Shown: piece after piece, positions 1 through 9,741 of the stretch
How positions within the stretch are numbered: the stretch's first letter is position 1
Layout of the letters: the number at the start of each line of letters is the position of its first letter
DNA from: Cylindrotheca closterium
Taxonomy: Eukaryota; Bacillariophyta; Bacillariophyceae; Bacillariales; Bacillariaceae
Reading direction: 5' to 3'
NCBI GenBank assembly: GCA_933822405.4
Contig: CAKOGP040001380.1
Span: 1-28,409, forward strand
DNA: 28,409 nucleotides
Position numbers and translations under genes: made by a program
Notes under the pieces: generated by a model
Told to the model about the DNA's origin: nothing
Seen by the model: only the letters and a program-made list of their open reading frames with translations
Databases searched by the model: none

Positions 1-496
1 GTGCGCGATGTCGGGATTCGACGCAAGTATGCCGGACGCAAGTCTGTCGGACAATCTGTATCCACACAAACAGGAAAAGATCCTATACAAGTGGAATATT
101 GATGTTGTGTACGATGCAGTAGGGAATAATGCAAGATATCCCAAAGTACTGCATTCAACACAGAATTGGTGTCGTAGAAGTCGAATCGAGTTCTGTAAAC
201 AAGGGTTGAGCTCACTTTTGTGATTGAATCATCAATTCAAGCCAAACATTAATCAAATAGGAACAATTTCACTCAAAGTATACCTAGACACAGGAGAACT
301 ATTGTCGTGAAAGTGTTGTACCGTCGATTACAAATTTAGATTGCAGAGAGTTTGTTCTGAGCGCTAAAGGCACTCACGATAGAGCACATTTTGCTTTATT
401 CTAACAGTACGTACAAAACGCGTAGGACTGGTACAGTTTTGTTTTGGAGAAGTGTGTGGAAAATACTTTCTACCTTTTAGTTTTTGATTTTTGATT
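1..496. other. No recognisable gene; left edge of window
   Basis: I see no convincing gene here. A 71-codon open frame (8-223, +) has no recognisable motif. Bases about 15-45 hold two GACGCAAGT-type motifs that loosely resemble the GCGTCA repeats of the inverted-repeat element at 1622-2467. Upstream coding sequence of the Ty3/gypsy integrase, expected immediately 5' of LINE A if that LINE had inserted cleanly into it, was not found in any frame. Confidence 0.5.
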
Positions 497-1513
497 TTTA
501 TCCGGCAGGTGTCCAACGCTGGACTACGAAGGATGTCGTGGGTATGTGTGGTGTGGGGAAATTCAAAGTCCGGTGGGGTTCCGAAGACTCAGCTGTGTGC
601 CCCTGCTGCGGAGAGTTCGAGGACCACTTTCATGTCCCTCGATGCATGGCGCCCTCTGCAAGTGCGGAATGGGATCGCCGAACGGCAACCTTGGACCAAT
701 GGCTGGACGCTCAAGTCGCTGACCCAGCCATCAAACACGCTATCCTTCATCTTCTTCAAGGGGTCCGTGATCCGTCCCTACCTTCCAGTCGGGTGGTTCC
801 GCTTCATCTTTGCAGCGCCTTCCTCTCTCAACAATGCATCGGCTACCAAGGATTATTGGAAGGCCGGCTGTCTGTTCAGTGGGCGGCCCTGCAGGAACAG
901 TACCTTCAGTCACGAGGGAGCCAACGCTCTCCGACCCTGTGGGTCTTTCGCCTGCTGCATCAGCTGATCTTGCTTGGATTTCATATGTGGGAACACCGGA
1001 ACTCGGTGCAACATTCGGAGGACAACGTACAGCTACTACGCGAACGTAGCCAATTGGTGAACGGCGGTATACACTCTCAGTTTGATATGGGCCCAACCAA
1101 CCTCCCCAAGGTAGTTCACAGCATGCTCGCCGTGAAACGCCGAACAGTGTTGAACAAGCCGCTGGTCGATAGGGAAGAGTGGCTGAAGTTGGTTAGAATG
1201 GAACGCACGGCCTACCGCCGAGCTCTGGCGCCTCAACGCCGTATTCTTCATCGCTTCTTCCACCCGGCCCTGGCCCCTTAACCCCGTTTTGAGGAAGCAA
1301 CGCCCCAAAATCACCCTGCCTTGTTGCGGGTAGAGTTGGGATCCTTTCGATCCTGACTAGAGCAACTTCTGTCCACCAGATGCCTCCAATGGTTCAAACT
1401 AGTTGTTGACTCGTCGCTTCACGGTACTTGACCTTTACAGCCGATTATTCCACCGGCAATCGCATGCGCTAGATAGCAGCATTTAATCGATTAATGTTTC
1501 AGTTATTATTATT
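497..1513 (+). mobile_element. LINE A: 5'-truncated non-LTR retrotransposon copy
   Basis: This is the 3' end of a LINE related to LINE B (3061-13260). It consists of the last ~260 codons of ORF2, a 3' UTR carrying the 20-base box GTACTTGACCTTTACAGCCG (1424-1443), and a tail of TTA repeats (1503-1513). Similarity to LINE B begins near 499, so roughly 90 percent of the element is missing, as is usual for incomplete target-primed reverse transcription. Ty3/gypsy integrase coding sequence resumes at 1517. TGGAAAAT occurs at 457-464 and again at 1517-1524 and could be a short target-site duplication, but the sequence left of 457 does not read as integrase, so the 5' junction is unresolved. Confidence 0.85.
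499..1281 (+). pseudogene. LINE A ORF2 C-terminal fragment (zinc-knuckle tail)
   Basis: An open frame of about 260 codons, with no start of its own, is collinear with the C-terminus of LINE B ORF2 (about 12258-13024). Shared landmarks are PAGVQRWTTK, VGMCGVGKFKV, a Cys/His cluster CPCCGEFEDHFHVPRC, the segment HMWEHRNSVQH, and QFDMGP. The cluster reads C-x2-C then H-x4-C, as expected for a zinc-binding tail of LINE ORF2 proteins. The reverse transcriptase and RNase H that precede it in LINE B are absent. The frame is undamaged through its TAA stop. LINE B has two arginines where this copy has the second Cys and its neighbour, so LINE A may be closer to the working protein at this site. Confidence 0.8.
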
Positions 1514-1516
1514 CTA

Positions 1517-1621
1517 TGGAAAATTGACGTCAACGGTAGAGAACTTGAATTCAACGCGTTGACTTGTATTGATCCCGTGACAAATCTCACTGAACTTGCT
1601 TTTATTGAGAATAAAACTGCA
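1517..1621 (+). pseudogene. Ty3/gypsy integrase core, fragment 1
   Basis: Read from TGG at 1517, the frame gives WKIDVNGRELEFNALTCIDP and then NLTELAFIENKTA. This is the first beta strand of a retroviral-type integrase core, with the first catalytic aspartate of the DDE triad in the CID motif. The pattern of WK..V.G....FNALTCID followed by NKTA is familiar from diatom Ty3/gypsy Pol proteins. The frame is interrupted at 1621 by the inverted-repeat element and continues in the same phase at 2468 (HVANVFEMLW), so the two pieces were once one exon. Nothing 5' of 1517 was recognised as Pol; LINE A occupies that position. Confidence 0.8.
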
Positions 1622-1746
1622 GGAACGCACCACAACATGCAACGCACGCAATTGAAATGTCCGTTAATTGTTTAATATGTTTTTTTGTTTGAAAACGTGA
1701 AGTGTCCGTAGCCATTTTAGCGCGGACGCACTGTGAAAATTCAAGG

Positions 1747-1803
1747 AGTTGCGTCAATCCCGCGTCAAACAGATGCAGTTGCGTCAATCCCGCGTCAAAC
1801 TCA
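1747..1803. repeat. Two GCGTCA direct repeats near left end of the inverted-repeat element
   Basis: A 23-base unit beginning GTTGCGTCAATCCC and ending GCGTCAAAC occurs at 1748-1770 and 1779-1801. The same core, GCGTCAATCCCGCGTCAA, recurs near the right end of the element at about 2311-2328, linking both ends to one repeat family. Confidence 0.75.
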
Positions 1804-2025
1804 AGCGAGGCCAGAAACACAATGTTATAAGAGCACAGTACAGGTTCTGACACCAGCTACGTCATTATGCTATGGGGCTACAGTTCTGGATCCGTTTCTC
1901 AGAAGTACTCGGCTTCATAGTCAGGTATATCCCAAAATTTCACAGTTCCAAGCTCTAAACCAATTTGTATTGATACCAGGACAGCACCTACCGCAAACGT
2001 ATGCTTATCATAGTTATGGATCCAA

Positions 2026-2094
2026 ATACCTCGCAATGATTGGAACTTTTTCATCTTGCAAAAGTCACATTCTTGTCTTGCACGAACAACACCC
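2026..2094 (-). other. Possible C2H2 zinc-finger remnant inside the inverted-repeat element
   Basis: On the minus strand one open frame (1899-2309, 136 codons) includes CDFCKMKKF, then SLRGIWIHNYDKH, which fits C-x2-C-x13-H-x4-H. That spacing and the K-F between the cysteines and histidines suit a C2H2 finger. There is only one finger, its flanks are repeat-derived, and no start or promoter is evident, so it may be chance or a captured gene scrap. Confidence 0.25.
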
Positions 2095-2188
2095 TTTTCA
2101 CATACTCCGATGTTTTCATCACAATGATGAACTGGTACACGTGTACGGGTACGCGGGTTTCGTCCCGCGTCGAAGACATACAAGCCCG

Positions 2189-2335
2189 CGTTAAATTGAC
2201 GCGGAGTTGCGTCAGTTTGACGCAGAGTTGCGTCAGATTGACGCAGAGATGTGTCAGTTTGACGCCGATTGCGCGTCAAATGACGCAACTCCGCGTCAAA
2301 TTGACGCAACTCGCGTCAATCCCGCGTCAAAAGAA
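2189..2335. repeat. Palindromic minisatellite, about 21-bp units of GCGTCA-n-TGACGC
   Basis: About seven imperfect units of roughly 21 bp follow one another; a typical one is AGTTGCGTCAGTTTGACGCA. Every unit contains GCGTCA facing TGACGC across 3-4 bases, so each can form a small hairpin and the array a larger cruciform. The last units change phase (CTCCGCGTCAAATTGACGCA). Confidence 0.8.
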
Positions 2336-2467
2336 ACGTCCCGCGTCAGAGTCGCAGAGCATTTTAACGGACACATTCAAATTATTTAGCTTTTTTTTTA
2401 AGAAAACAATTTTAAAAATCTCAAATCAATCCAAACGGACAGATTTTGGGCGTGCGTTTGCGTCCCA

Positions 2468-3060
2468 GCACACGTGGCAAACGTGTTCGAAATGCTGTGG
2501 TTGTCAGGATATCCGAGACTATACAAATGTATTCACGATCAAGGAGGCAAATTCATTGGTGAAGCTTTTCAAGCGAAACTTGCTACTTGGGGAATCCATG
2601 ATGGCGGAACCACTAGCAAGAATGCAACTGCAAATGCGATCTTTGAACGAATGCATTTGACAGTGGCCAACATTTTGCGAACTAGATACAACAATGCCGC
2701 TCCAAACTTTCAAGTCGCTGTTGAAGAAATCAAGCGAGCTCTTGCTGCTTGCAATCATGCAATGAGATGTGCTGTATCGACAGCATTGATGAACAATACT
2801 CCTGGTGAGACTGAGTTTCATCGTGACATGTTACTAAACATTCCTGTGATTGTCAATCTACTTTGTATGCAGCAAAAGAGACAGTACAAGATCAATGAAA
2901 ACTTGAGGAGACAGAACGCAAAGCAAAAAGAATTTGATTACAGAATTGGTGGAGAAGTTTTGATCAAGAATACTGATGGAAAGAAGTTGGATCCAAAATA
3001 CAGAGGTCTGTATTCTATTACAAATTTTTACACTAATGGTACATTGGAAATTCAGCGCAC
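2468..3060 (+). pseudogene. Ty3/gypsy integrase, fragment 2 (core to C-terminus)
   Basis: The frame continues fragment 1: HVANVFEMLWLSGYPR, then CIHDQGGKFIGEAFQ with the second catalytic Asp, then SKNATANAIFERMH with the catalytic Glu. The C-terminal part has NENLRRQNAKQKEFDY and GGEVLIKN...KLDPKYRGLYSI, the small SH3-like module that follows the core in Ty3/gypsy integrases, and ends in NGTLEIQRT. No internal stop or frameshift was seen. The frame is cut at 3060 by LINE B and resumes after it at 13278. The residues for strand transfer look intact; the insertions kill it. Confidence 0.88.
3044..3060 (+). repeat. Target-site duplication of LINE B, left copy
   Basis: TTGGAAATTCAGCGCAC, 17 bases, is repeated perfectly at 13261-13277. 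The left copy belongs to the integrase frame (codons for LEIQR), which continues directly after the right copy. Confidence 0.95.
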
Positions 3061-3252
3061 ATAGAAGAAATTATTTCAGAAACAAAACAACACGCATTCC
3101 GGCAGAACCAACCAGTCTGCCTTGCGTAGCGCTAGTACTGAATTAACGTAGAAAACTTCGAATTTATCTCCAAGCCAACCATTCAACACCGGCGCACCAT
3201 AGGCAAATCTATCAACGCGAAGGCATCCTCGGCGAAGACAAAAAAGTCGGGC

Positions 3253-6200
3253 GTGTCTAAGATGAAAACGACCTCTGGGGCTAAAAAGTCCGTCAAGAAA
3301 CGAGTTGAAATTGACCTAGAGCAGCCTAAAGACAGGGATCCCATCGATTCCAAGATGGTGTCTGAAACCCAGACTGAAGAGAAGCGTGTTACTGATGACA
3401 ATGAAGCGCAACGCATGGCTGATGAGATTGAGGCAAAACAAATCGCCGAACGAGAAGCTCGCAGGAGTGGGCATTACAACAGCATTGTTCCAAACCTGTT
3501 GGAGTGGTGGATGCAGAATTTATATTCAGGAGATGCTGTCGACGAAGCATTGGAACGCCATGACCGTATCCATACGGGTAACGCGCTTTTTATTGCATGG
3601 GAAGAACGTTTTCCTGCCGCTTGGAACCAACCTTGCCTCAGGTACGACGATCCGTTTAACGATAATACAGGGACAGCAACTTGTGAAGATCGTTTTGCTC
3701 GCATTTTCACATCGCTGAATTCGGATAATAGTCAATTGACAAAGTACCTCATTGCCGCATTTGACACTGAAACGATGGAAGTGAATCCGTCTGAAGAAAT
3801 CTGGTCTTTACGCATCTTGGCCATGCGGATTTCTTTACAAAATCCGTTTTCCTTTTTCGGTATTGATGAGTTTGAGGGCAAACCGGACGACAGCCATTTC
3901 TTTTCAGGCGAACTGACCAATCCACGTCTACGCTTGGAGCATCCCTTGGTGGGCTTTTGGTTAATTTGCTCCGAGTTGTTTGACTATCCTTGGATTAATG
4001 AGTTTCTGTTGGAGTGTTACGATGACCCGCCATCCGCAATTGTCGACGCAATCAAACAAACAAGAAGTGGCAAGTCTATCAACAAAGCTCCAAACCGAGA
4101 ATCAGTGAAGGAACCGGATCCGCCTTGTATTCAAAAAATATACGATCCAGTGTATTCTATTGACGAACCAGGCACTGATGTTCAACGCGATTCCACCAGC
4201 TCCAAAGGGGACCAGGTGCAAAATTCAAATCGCTTTGCATCTCTACAAAGTGACGATGACTCGTCCGACGGCAGTGGAATTCAAGAATCTGACGAGGATG
4301 AAGTGGTGGCGGTGAAAAAAATCACTCCAAGGCGCCTGAGTCGTCGGATGAAGATGAAGACACTGATGCTGATGATACTGACGACAGGGAGGACATTGTG
4401 GACGACGCAATGGAGGAAGACAATGATGATGAACGGGTCAATAGCGCTGGGGCTAACCCACACAATGTGGCCATGGACGACAACACTCCACCGTTGACTT
4501 CCCCTAAACTTATGGCAACACAAGACTCAGCAGGTACAGGGACCCTTATGGAGGCCTCGGCAACAACTCCTTCTCGCGTTCAACGTCCCCCAACACTGGC
4601 CAAACGGATCTCGAGCCTCATTCAGGTGAACATGGAAGGGATACCAGGCAAATGTCACATCTTTGAGACTACTTTCTCTGTGGAGTATCAAGGGTCGGAT
4701 TCAGGAACTGTGGCGGAGGCGCTCTTGTCGACAGTTCTGAATTCTATGGAGGAAGCCATCAACAATTCCCCTAATGAATTGGAGCTTCTTCCGATCTCTG
4801 ATACCACATATAAGCAACAGAATCTTTGGATTCGAAACTCAGTAGATTTACATAATCGCATTTCGACTTATCGCGCTCTGTCGACTTACTGTGATATGGA
4901 ATACGGTAACTGTCCCTACGCGGCAACCAACAGCAAGCCGGGCGAGAAGAAACTACGCGCACGCCTTCGCGTCGGCTTCTCGGCTGAGGCTTCGGTCAAG
5001 GCCGTCCAAGACTATCTTCACACCGGATTACGTCAATTGGGGAGAGGCGCTGGGTGCTACCCTTCTCCATTGCAGTATGGAGAAATTGTGAAGATCGGAT
5101 CGTGCTCGTTTATTCCTGCAGAAGTTAACTTCTCAGCTTATGCAAAGGAACTGATGAGACTATTTGATTTCGAAGTACCTATTGGTATCAAGATGGACTG
5201 GGTTTCTATTCCGTACACGGGCCGAGCAAAGTACGACGAACGGTCCCCCGGAGTGACTAGTCCACATTGTTTCACTCGGAGGAGTCATGCCAAGAGAGTT
5301 GATCGCACTTTGAGGTCAATTCTCCACCCAGCAACTGCAAAACCTGACTTTCCATTCGCAGCACCGGCCACCTACATCAGTGATTGGAAGTCGGCACAAC
5401 AAAGTTTGCTGAGTGTAAAGGCCTACGGTCCGGTGAAGGATGCGATCCTGACCTTGATCAGATAGTTATGGGATTACTACATTTTGACGGAGGTTCTTTA
5501 TCCAGGCATCGACTTCACGGGAATGTTCAAGTTTGCTACTACAAGGTTGTACGGTTCTTGCACCCTGTTCAAACTGCTCTTGTCCATCAAGGCCACTCCG
5601 GCCCAGGCTGATCAAGCTTCCACAGCTGCCAAAGACAGACCCCTCCAACAACTGCCGACGACGACTCATCTGAAGAGGAGGACGATGAATCTCAGGAGGG
5701 AGCGGTTTCTCTATCCGGGGCATTCACGAAGGTGACTAAGAAGAAGGTGAAGAAGAAGAAGACGAAGAAGAAGTCGCTCCTCTCCGATAACCTCGAGAAT
5801 CATTTTCTCAAAGATCTGTCCGGGGCACAACGCAAACTGGCTGAAGCCACCGACCGCAAACTGCAGAACGATATTGATCGCCATAAAGCAGGACCACTCT
5901 TCTTGATGATCCTTCCTGGAGAAATGGAGGGCTCTTACATCTTTGTATGCCGCAAGAAATATGGTCAGTTAGCTCGAAACGTGTTGAGAGGGATAGTTCC
6001 GTTCTTGATTCATCACCTGTGCGAACTTACCGATATGCAAGCTGATCGAGTCTTGGGTAAATGGATTCCCAAATCAGAGATCCAGGCGACGCGTCGTAAG
6101 TGGTTGGTATGGTCCACCAACACATTACGCGCTATTGAGGCTTCCGATCAGTCGGCCAAGGTGGAAGAAGCTCTGGAGTTTTTGGACGATGTGATCGAAG

Positions 6201-6878
6201 ATACCACCGACGTCTACCAAGGTCAACTCTCGATCGATATGGATATGGCGAATGCCAAGGATATTGACGATGGACAAACGGTCACGGGGATGCTGGATGA
6301 AATGCACGAACGTGAACAACAACTGGAGGATGCCTTTGTGGAAATCGAAGCTCGTGGCGGCTAAAGACCAGGCCCTGGCTCAGCAGAAAGCCGCGACTGC
6401 GGCCCTTCAAGCCCAACTTGACGCCCTTCAACGTCAAACAGCCCACCACTTGGCCATCGACTCGCAACCACCTGCTCAAAACAATGAGGTATCTCCAGAC
6501 CGGTCCGAATTCACTACGCCACCAAAAAAGAGGAAAAGCAAGGATACTTCCACGACTAAGAGGAGAGTTGACAGGTCTAAGGCTGGCCTTAAGCCGCCCA
6601 CTAAGTCAACTCGTACCAGCACGTCTGTTCACTTTCAGCAGCCAAAGCAGCGCTCTTGGAACACGTCTCAGGTCCAGGTGGACACAACTCAAATGGAGGG
6701 TGATACTACTATAGCTGTGTCCCAGTACGAGAGCCTCTCATCTCTGACAGCGGCATCTCCGGGGGGTGTACACCCATTCTTTCTCCCTTCTCCATCTAGC
6801 AAATCCGGTACGAGCGGATCTGCTAAGTTGCCTTCTTTGGCCGGCCGCGGAGCACCTCGCTCCGCGGCAGGGCCATGA
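3253..6878 (+). pseudogene. LINE B ORF1 (Gag-like), decayed
   Basis: Originally about 1,200 codons, starting at ATG 3253 (MSKMKTTSGAKK). The segments are a basic start; a conserved-looking globular part around LEWWMQNLYSGDAVDEALERH; an acidic stretch (4320-4440); a second globular part (about 4620-5600, with FETTFSVEYQGSDSG and LYPGIDFTGMFKFATTRLYG); a second acidic stretch and lysine run (5640-5780); a third globular part with LRGIVPFLIHHLCELTD; a coiled coil rich in Ala and Gln (6365-6470); and a basic Ser/Thr-rich tail. Four lesions are visible: a frame change at the A7 run 4315-4321, TAG at 5463-5465, and frame changes near 5630 and 6340. No zinc knuckle or RRM was recognised. RNA binding is inferred only from its position and basic tail. 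Confidence 0.75.
6844..6868 (+). promoter_or_regulatory. Perfect 10-bp RNA hairpin just before the ORF1/ORF2 ATGA overlap
   Basis: GCCGCGGAGC (6844-6853) pairs perfectly with GCTCCGCGGC (6859-6868) around a 5-base loop, ACCTC. Six bases later comes ATGA (6875-6878), in which the ORF2 ATG overlaps the ORF1 TGA. Overlapping stop and start codons aided by RNA structure are known to couple translation in some non-LTR elements (SART1 of silkworm). The same role here is inferred. Confidence 0.6.
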
Positions 6879-9410
6879 GAGGCCCCAGGTCGTCTGCCGC
6901 TAGGTCACGGCGTGCAGGCAGAAGATCTCGAATTAGTGGCCCGTCAAGTGTTGTTTCCCACGCCTCACTTGACGAATATTTACGCTCTCTTCCACCAGGG
7001 GGAGACTGCCTTGGCGACGACCATCGCTGTCGCTCTTCATTAGCTACTAGCGTCACCTTCCAGAACGTTAACGGTGTTCCGGAGGAAGGTGACCATGTGA
7101 AACAGCGGCAGATCAACTCCTGGCTGCAAGACGAGCGAGTGGGAATAGCGTTGTTGGCGGAGGCCAAAACGTTTTGGCCCTCTATCCCAGAGGGACCCCA
7201 GAGGGACATAGGTGGAACGATAGGATGCGGCGAGCAACGATGCAGGCAAAGCACAGAGGTTTTTATTCGGCTGTCGCTTATAATAAACGGCAGTCACAAT
7301 CTTCGGCAACTACAGCCTTTCAATGGGGAGGATGCATCGCGACAGTGCTTAGTCAGGTCTCGCACCGAGCTAAAGAAGCAGGGAGCGATTCGACGGGGTT
7401 GGGACGTTGGGCTTATAGCTGAAGGCGCAAGGGGGTGATGATCACTCCGGCTTGGTGCTCGACGTAAATGAGGCGGTTCGACGCCCGATTTCACGTGATC
7501 TAGTGGTTGTCTCGGCATATAGGCCAAACAGAGAAGGTACTGGGGAATCGACCGTGTGGGCCCAACAACGTCTATACTTTAACTCTATAAAAGGTAAGAT
7601 TGATCCGCGCAAAGCATTGGTCGATGACCTGTGCAAACAAATTCAAAAGTGGAGGGACGAGGGTTGTGAAGTTTTGCTGGGGATCGATGCTAACGAAGAC
7701 CTTTCGGTCAACTCCCCGGACTCCATACGACAGCGGTTTCGCGAGTGCGGAATGGAGGAAGCAATTTTGAAACGGCATCCCCCTACGGCGACCCACCAAC
7801 AAAATCAAAGCAACGTTCCCATCGACGGAATCTTTACCACTTCAGGTGTTCCGGTTCTGGCTGGTGGCTACTACGCATTTGGTGAATTTGTTGAACCAGA
7901 CCACAGGGCACTATGGATCGATATCGACTTGAACACGGCTTTGGGCAATTTCACACCCCAGGGGTCTACCTTTAAACCTCGCAAGCTCACTCTTTTGGAT
8001 AAGCGGTCGGTTAGACGGTATCTTCAGCTGGCCCACTTGGGCTACGAGGAGTATGACATCCCGTCCCGTCTTACCAAGCTCAATCAGCGCATTGAATCCA
8101 ATGGACGACAGATGTCACCCTCGCTGGCACGCAAATATAACTGCCTTCACCGGCAGATGTATATGGTACGGCGGCATGCTGAAGACAATTGTCGCACTAC
8201 CTCATTGCAGGGCTTCTGGGATCGATTGAGTCTCTGGAAGCTACTCCTTAAAGGACGCAAGTGATGTCGTGTGAGCTCCGGAAAGGTCCGGCGCCTGATG
8301 AAGAAGACAAGGCTGTGCAACGCGTGGAAGTAGACGACTGATGAACTGGAAGAGGCATTGGCAGCTGAACGTAGGGCATACAAGCAAGCCAAACGTCAGG
8401 CAACCCAATTGAGACGGGACTTTCTTACGGTTCAGACAAAGGATGCAAAGCAGAAGAAATGGAAATCCCAGAAGGCCCACGATAGATTCCTTTGGTTACG
8501 ACGAATGAAGCAACGAGAGGAGGCGAGACGTCGTCGTCGCGCCCAACAAAAAGGATCTACCGGGGGTTTACGGGCTATGCAGATTGAAGAGAAATTACCA
8601 GACGGCACTCAGCAGCTGCGTACTATCTCACTGACCGTGCTCTGGTTGAAGAAGGTTGTATGCAAGAAAATGCGGCACGGTACGACCAGACGCGTGCTCC
8701 ATATACAACTCCACCTATGGCGGAACCTTTGTATACAGCATTCACCGGCGCTCAGGCTGAATCTAATTCCATTGCACTATTGGAAGGCCGCTACTCCCTG
8801 CCCGACCTTCTCGACCCCGCCACTACGGCCTTTCTTTCACATTGCCGATTTCACAAGGATCACTTACCTGTGCACCTTGAGGTTACTACCTCTGATCATG
8901 TGTACTTCTGGTCTCAAAATCCGGAGGACAAAGGTTCAGAACCTCATGGCTTGCACAACGGACACTTCAAGGCAGCGGCCCAGTCACCAGTTATTGCCTC
9001 TTGTGATGCCCTTTTTCGCAATTTTCCTTTGGCAACGGGATTCGTCCCCTCGAATTGGCAGAACTTGATGAATTTTGCAATTGAGAAAAAGGCAGGCGAC
9101 TTCCGGCTGTCGAAAATGCGTACTATTCAGTTAATGAATTCGGAGGCACAGGCCAGCAACAAAAAAGCGGGTCGAGCGGCCATGCGATATGCTGAGGAAC
9201 ACTCCTTGATTCCAGACGGTCAGTGTGGTTCTCGGAAACGCCACCAGGCCATTGATCTGGCCCTGTCCAAACGTCTGGTCTGGGACTTGTTGATTCTCCA
9301 ACAACGCGCGGCTGGGTGGATCTCTAATGATGCCAAATCCTGCTTTGATCGCATTGTTCATTGGGTGGCAATCATTGCGATGCTCCGGTTTGGGCTGACA
9401 TGGAGGGTCC

Positions 9411-9426
9411 TATCCTCCATGTTTAA
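9411..9426 (+). repeat. Target-site duplication of the nested LINE fragment, left copy
   Basis: TATCCTCCATGTTTAA, 16 bases, recurs perfectly at 9726-9741. In both places it reads as part of the reverse transcriptase (SSMFN). Confidence 0.92.
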
Positions 9427-9725
9427 TAATAATAATAACTGAAACATTAATCGATTAAATGCTAGGTAGCGCATACGATTGCCGGTGGAATGGTCGGCTG
9501 TAAAGGTCAAGTACTGTGGAGCGGCGAGTCAACAACAAGTTTGAACCATGTGAGGCGTCTGATAATCAGAAGTTGCTCTAGTCAGAACCAGATGGTTCGG
9601 ACTCTACCCGCAGCGTGGCGGGGTGGTTTCGGGGCGTTGCTTCCACGAAACGTTGTTCAAGGGGAATGGTCCGCAGGGTGGAAGAAGCGATGAAGAATAC
9701 GGCGTTGAGGCGCCAAAGCGCGGCA
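9427..9725 (-). mobile_element. Nested, 5'-truncated antisense LINE fragment
   Basis: This 299-bp segment is nearly the reverse complement of about 1216-1512 of LINE A. It starts with the tail (TAATAATAAC), then the AATCGATTAA motif, the conserved 3' UTR box (9495-9514, reversed), and the last codons of ORF2, where it breaks off. It belongs to the LINE A subfamily rather than the LINE B/C one: it shares the ATCGATTAAATGC stretch and the GAAGAATACGGCGTTGAGGC stretch with LINE A. Insertion plus duplication equals 315 bp (105 codons), so the host RT frame resumes in phase, though the insert itself brings stops. Confidence 0.92.
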
Positions 9726-9741
9726 TATCCTCCATGTTTAA
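9726..9741 (+). repeat. Target-site duplication of the nested LINE fragment, right copy
   Basis: Perfect copy of the 16 bases at 9411-9426. The RT frame continues directly from here (MLSSATHRVRTGFGD). Confidence 0.92.

Larger units (their letters stand above)
1622..2467. mobile_element. Non-autonomous inverted-repeat (MITE or foldback-like) element
   Basis: An 846-bp block splits the integrase frame. The left end starts GGAACGCA; the right end, read on the other strand, starts GGGACGCA. The similarity continues inward as AACGCACGC, a TGTCCGTT motif and a second TGTCCGT box, giving imperfect inverted repeats at roughly 1638-1730 and 2350-2460. GCA lies on both sides (1619-1621 and 2468-2470) as a candidate 3-bp target duplication. 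Removing 849 bp restores the integrase frame. The interior holds palindromic minisatellites (see 1747-1803 and 2189-2335). No transposase was recognised, so it would need one supplied in trans. The superfamily cannot be named; exact ends are uncertain by a base or two. Confidence 0.6.

Noticed and set aside
8..223. 71-codon open frame at the left edge as a small gene
   Set aside because: No motif, no conserved-looking segment, and it overlaps GACGCAAG repeat-like sequence.
9421..9442. Poly-Asn C-terminus of an RT protein ending near 9440
   Set aside because: The Asn run is the TAA-repeat tail of the nested LINE read in frame, not protein sequence.
9623..9741. Start of a separate 1,133-residue gene at 9623
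   Set aside because: Its first ~40 codons come from the antisense LINE fragment; the true RT frame enters at 9742, after the target duplication.
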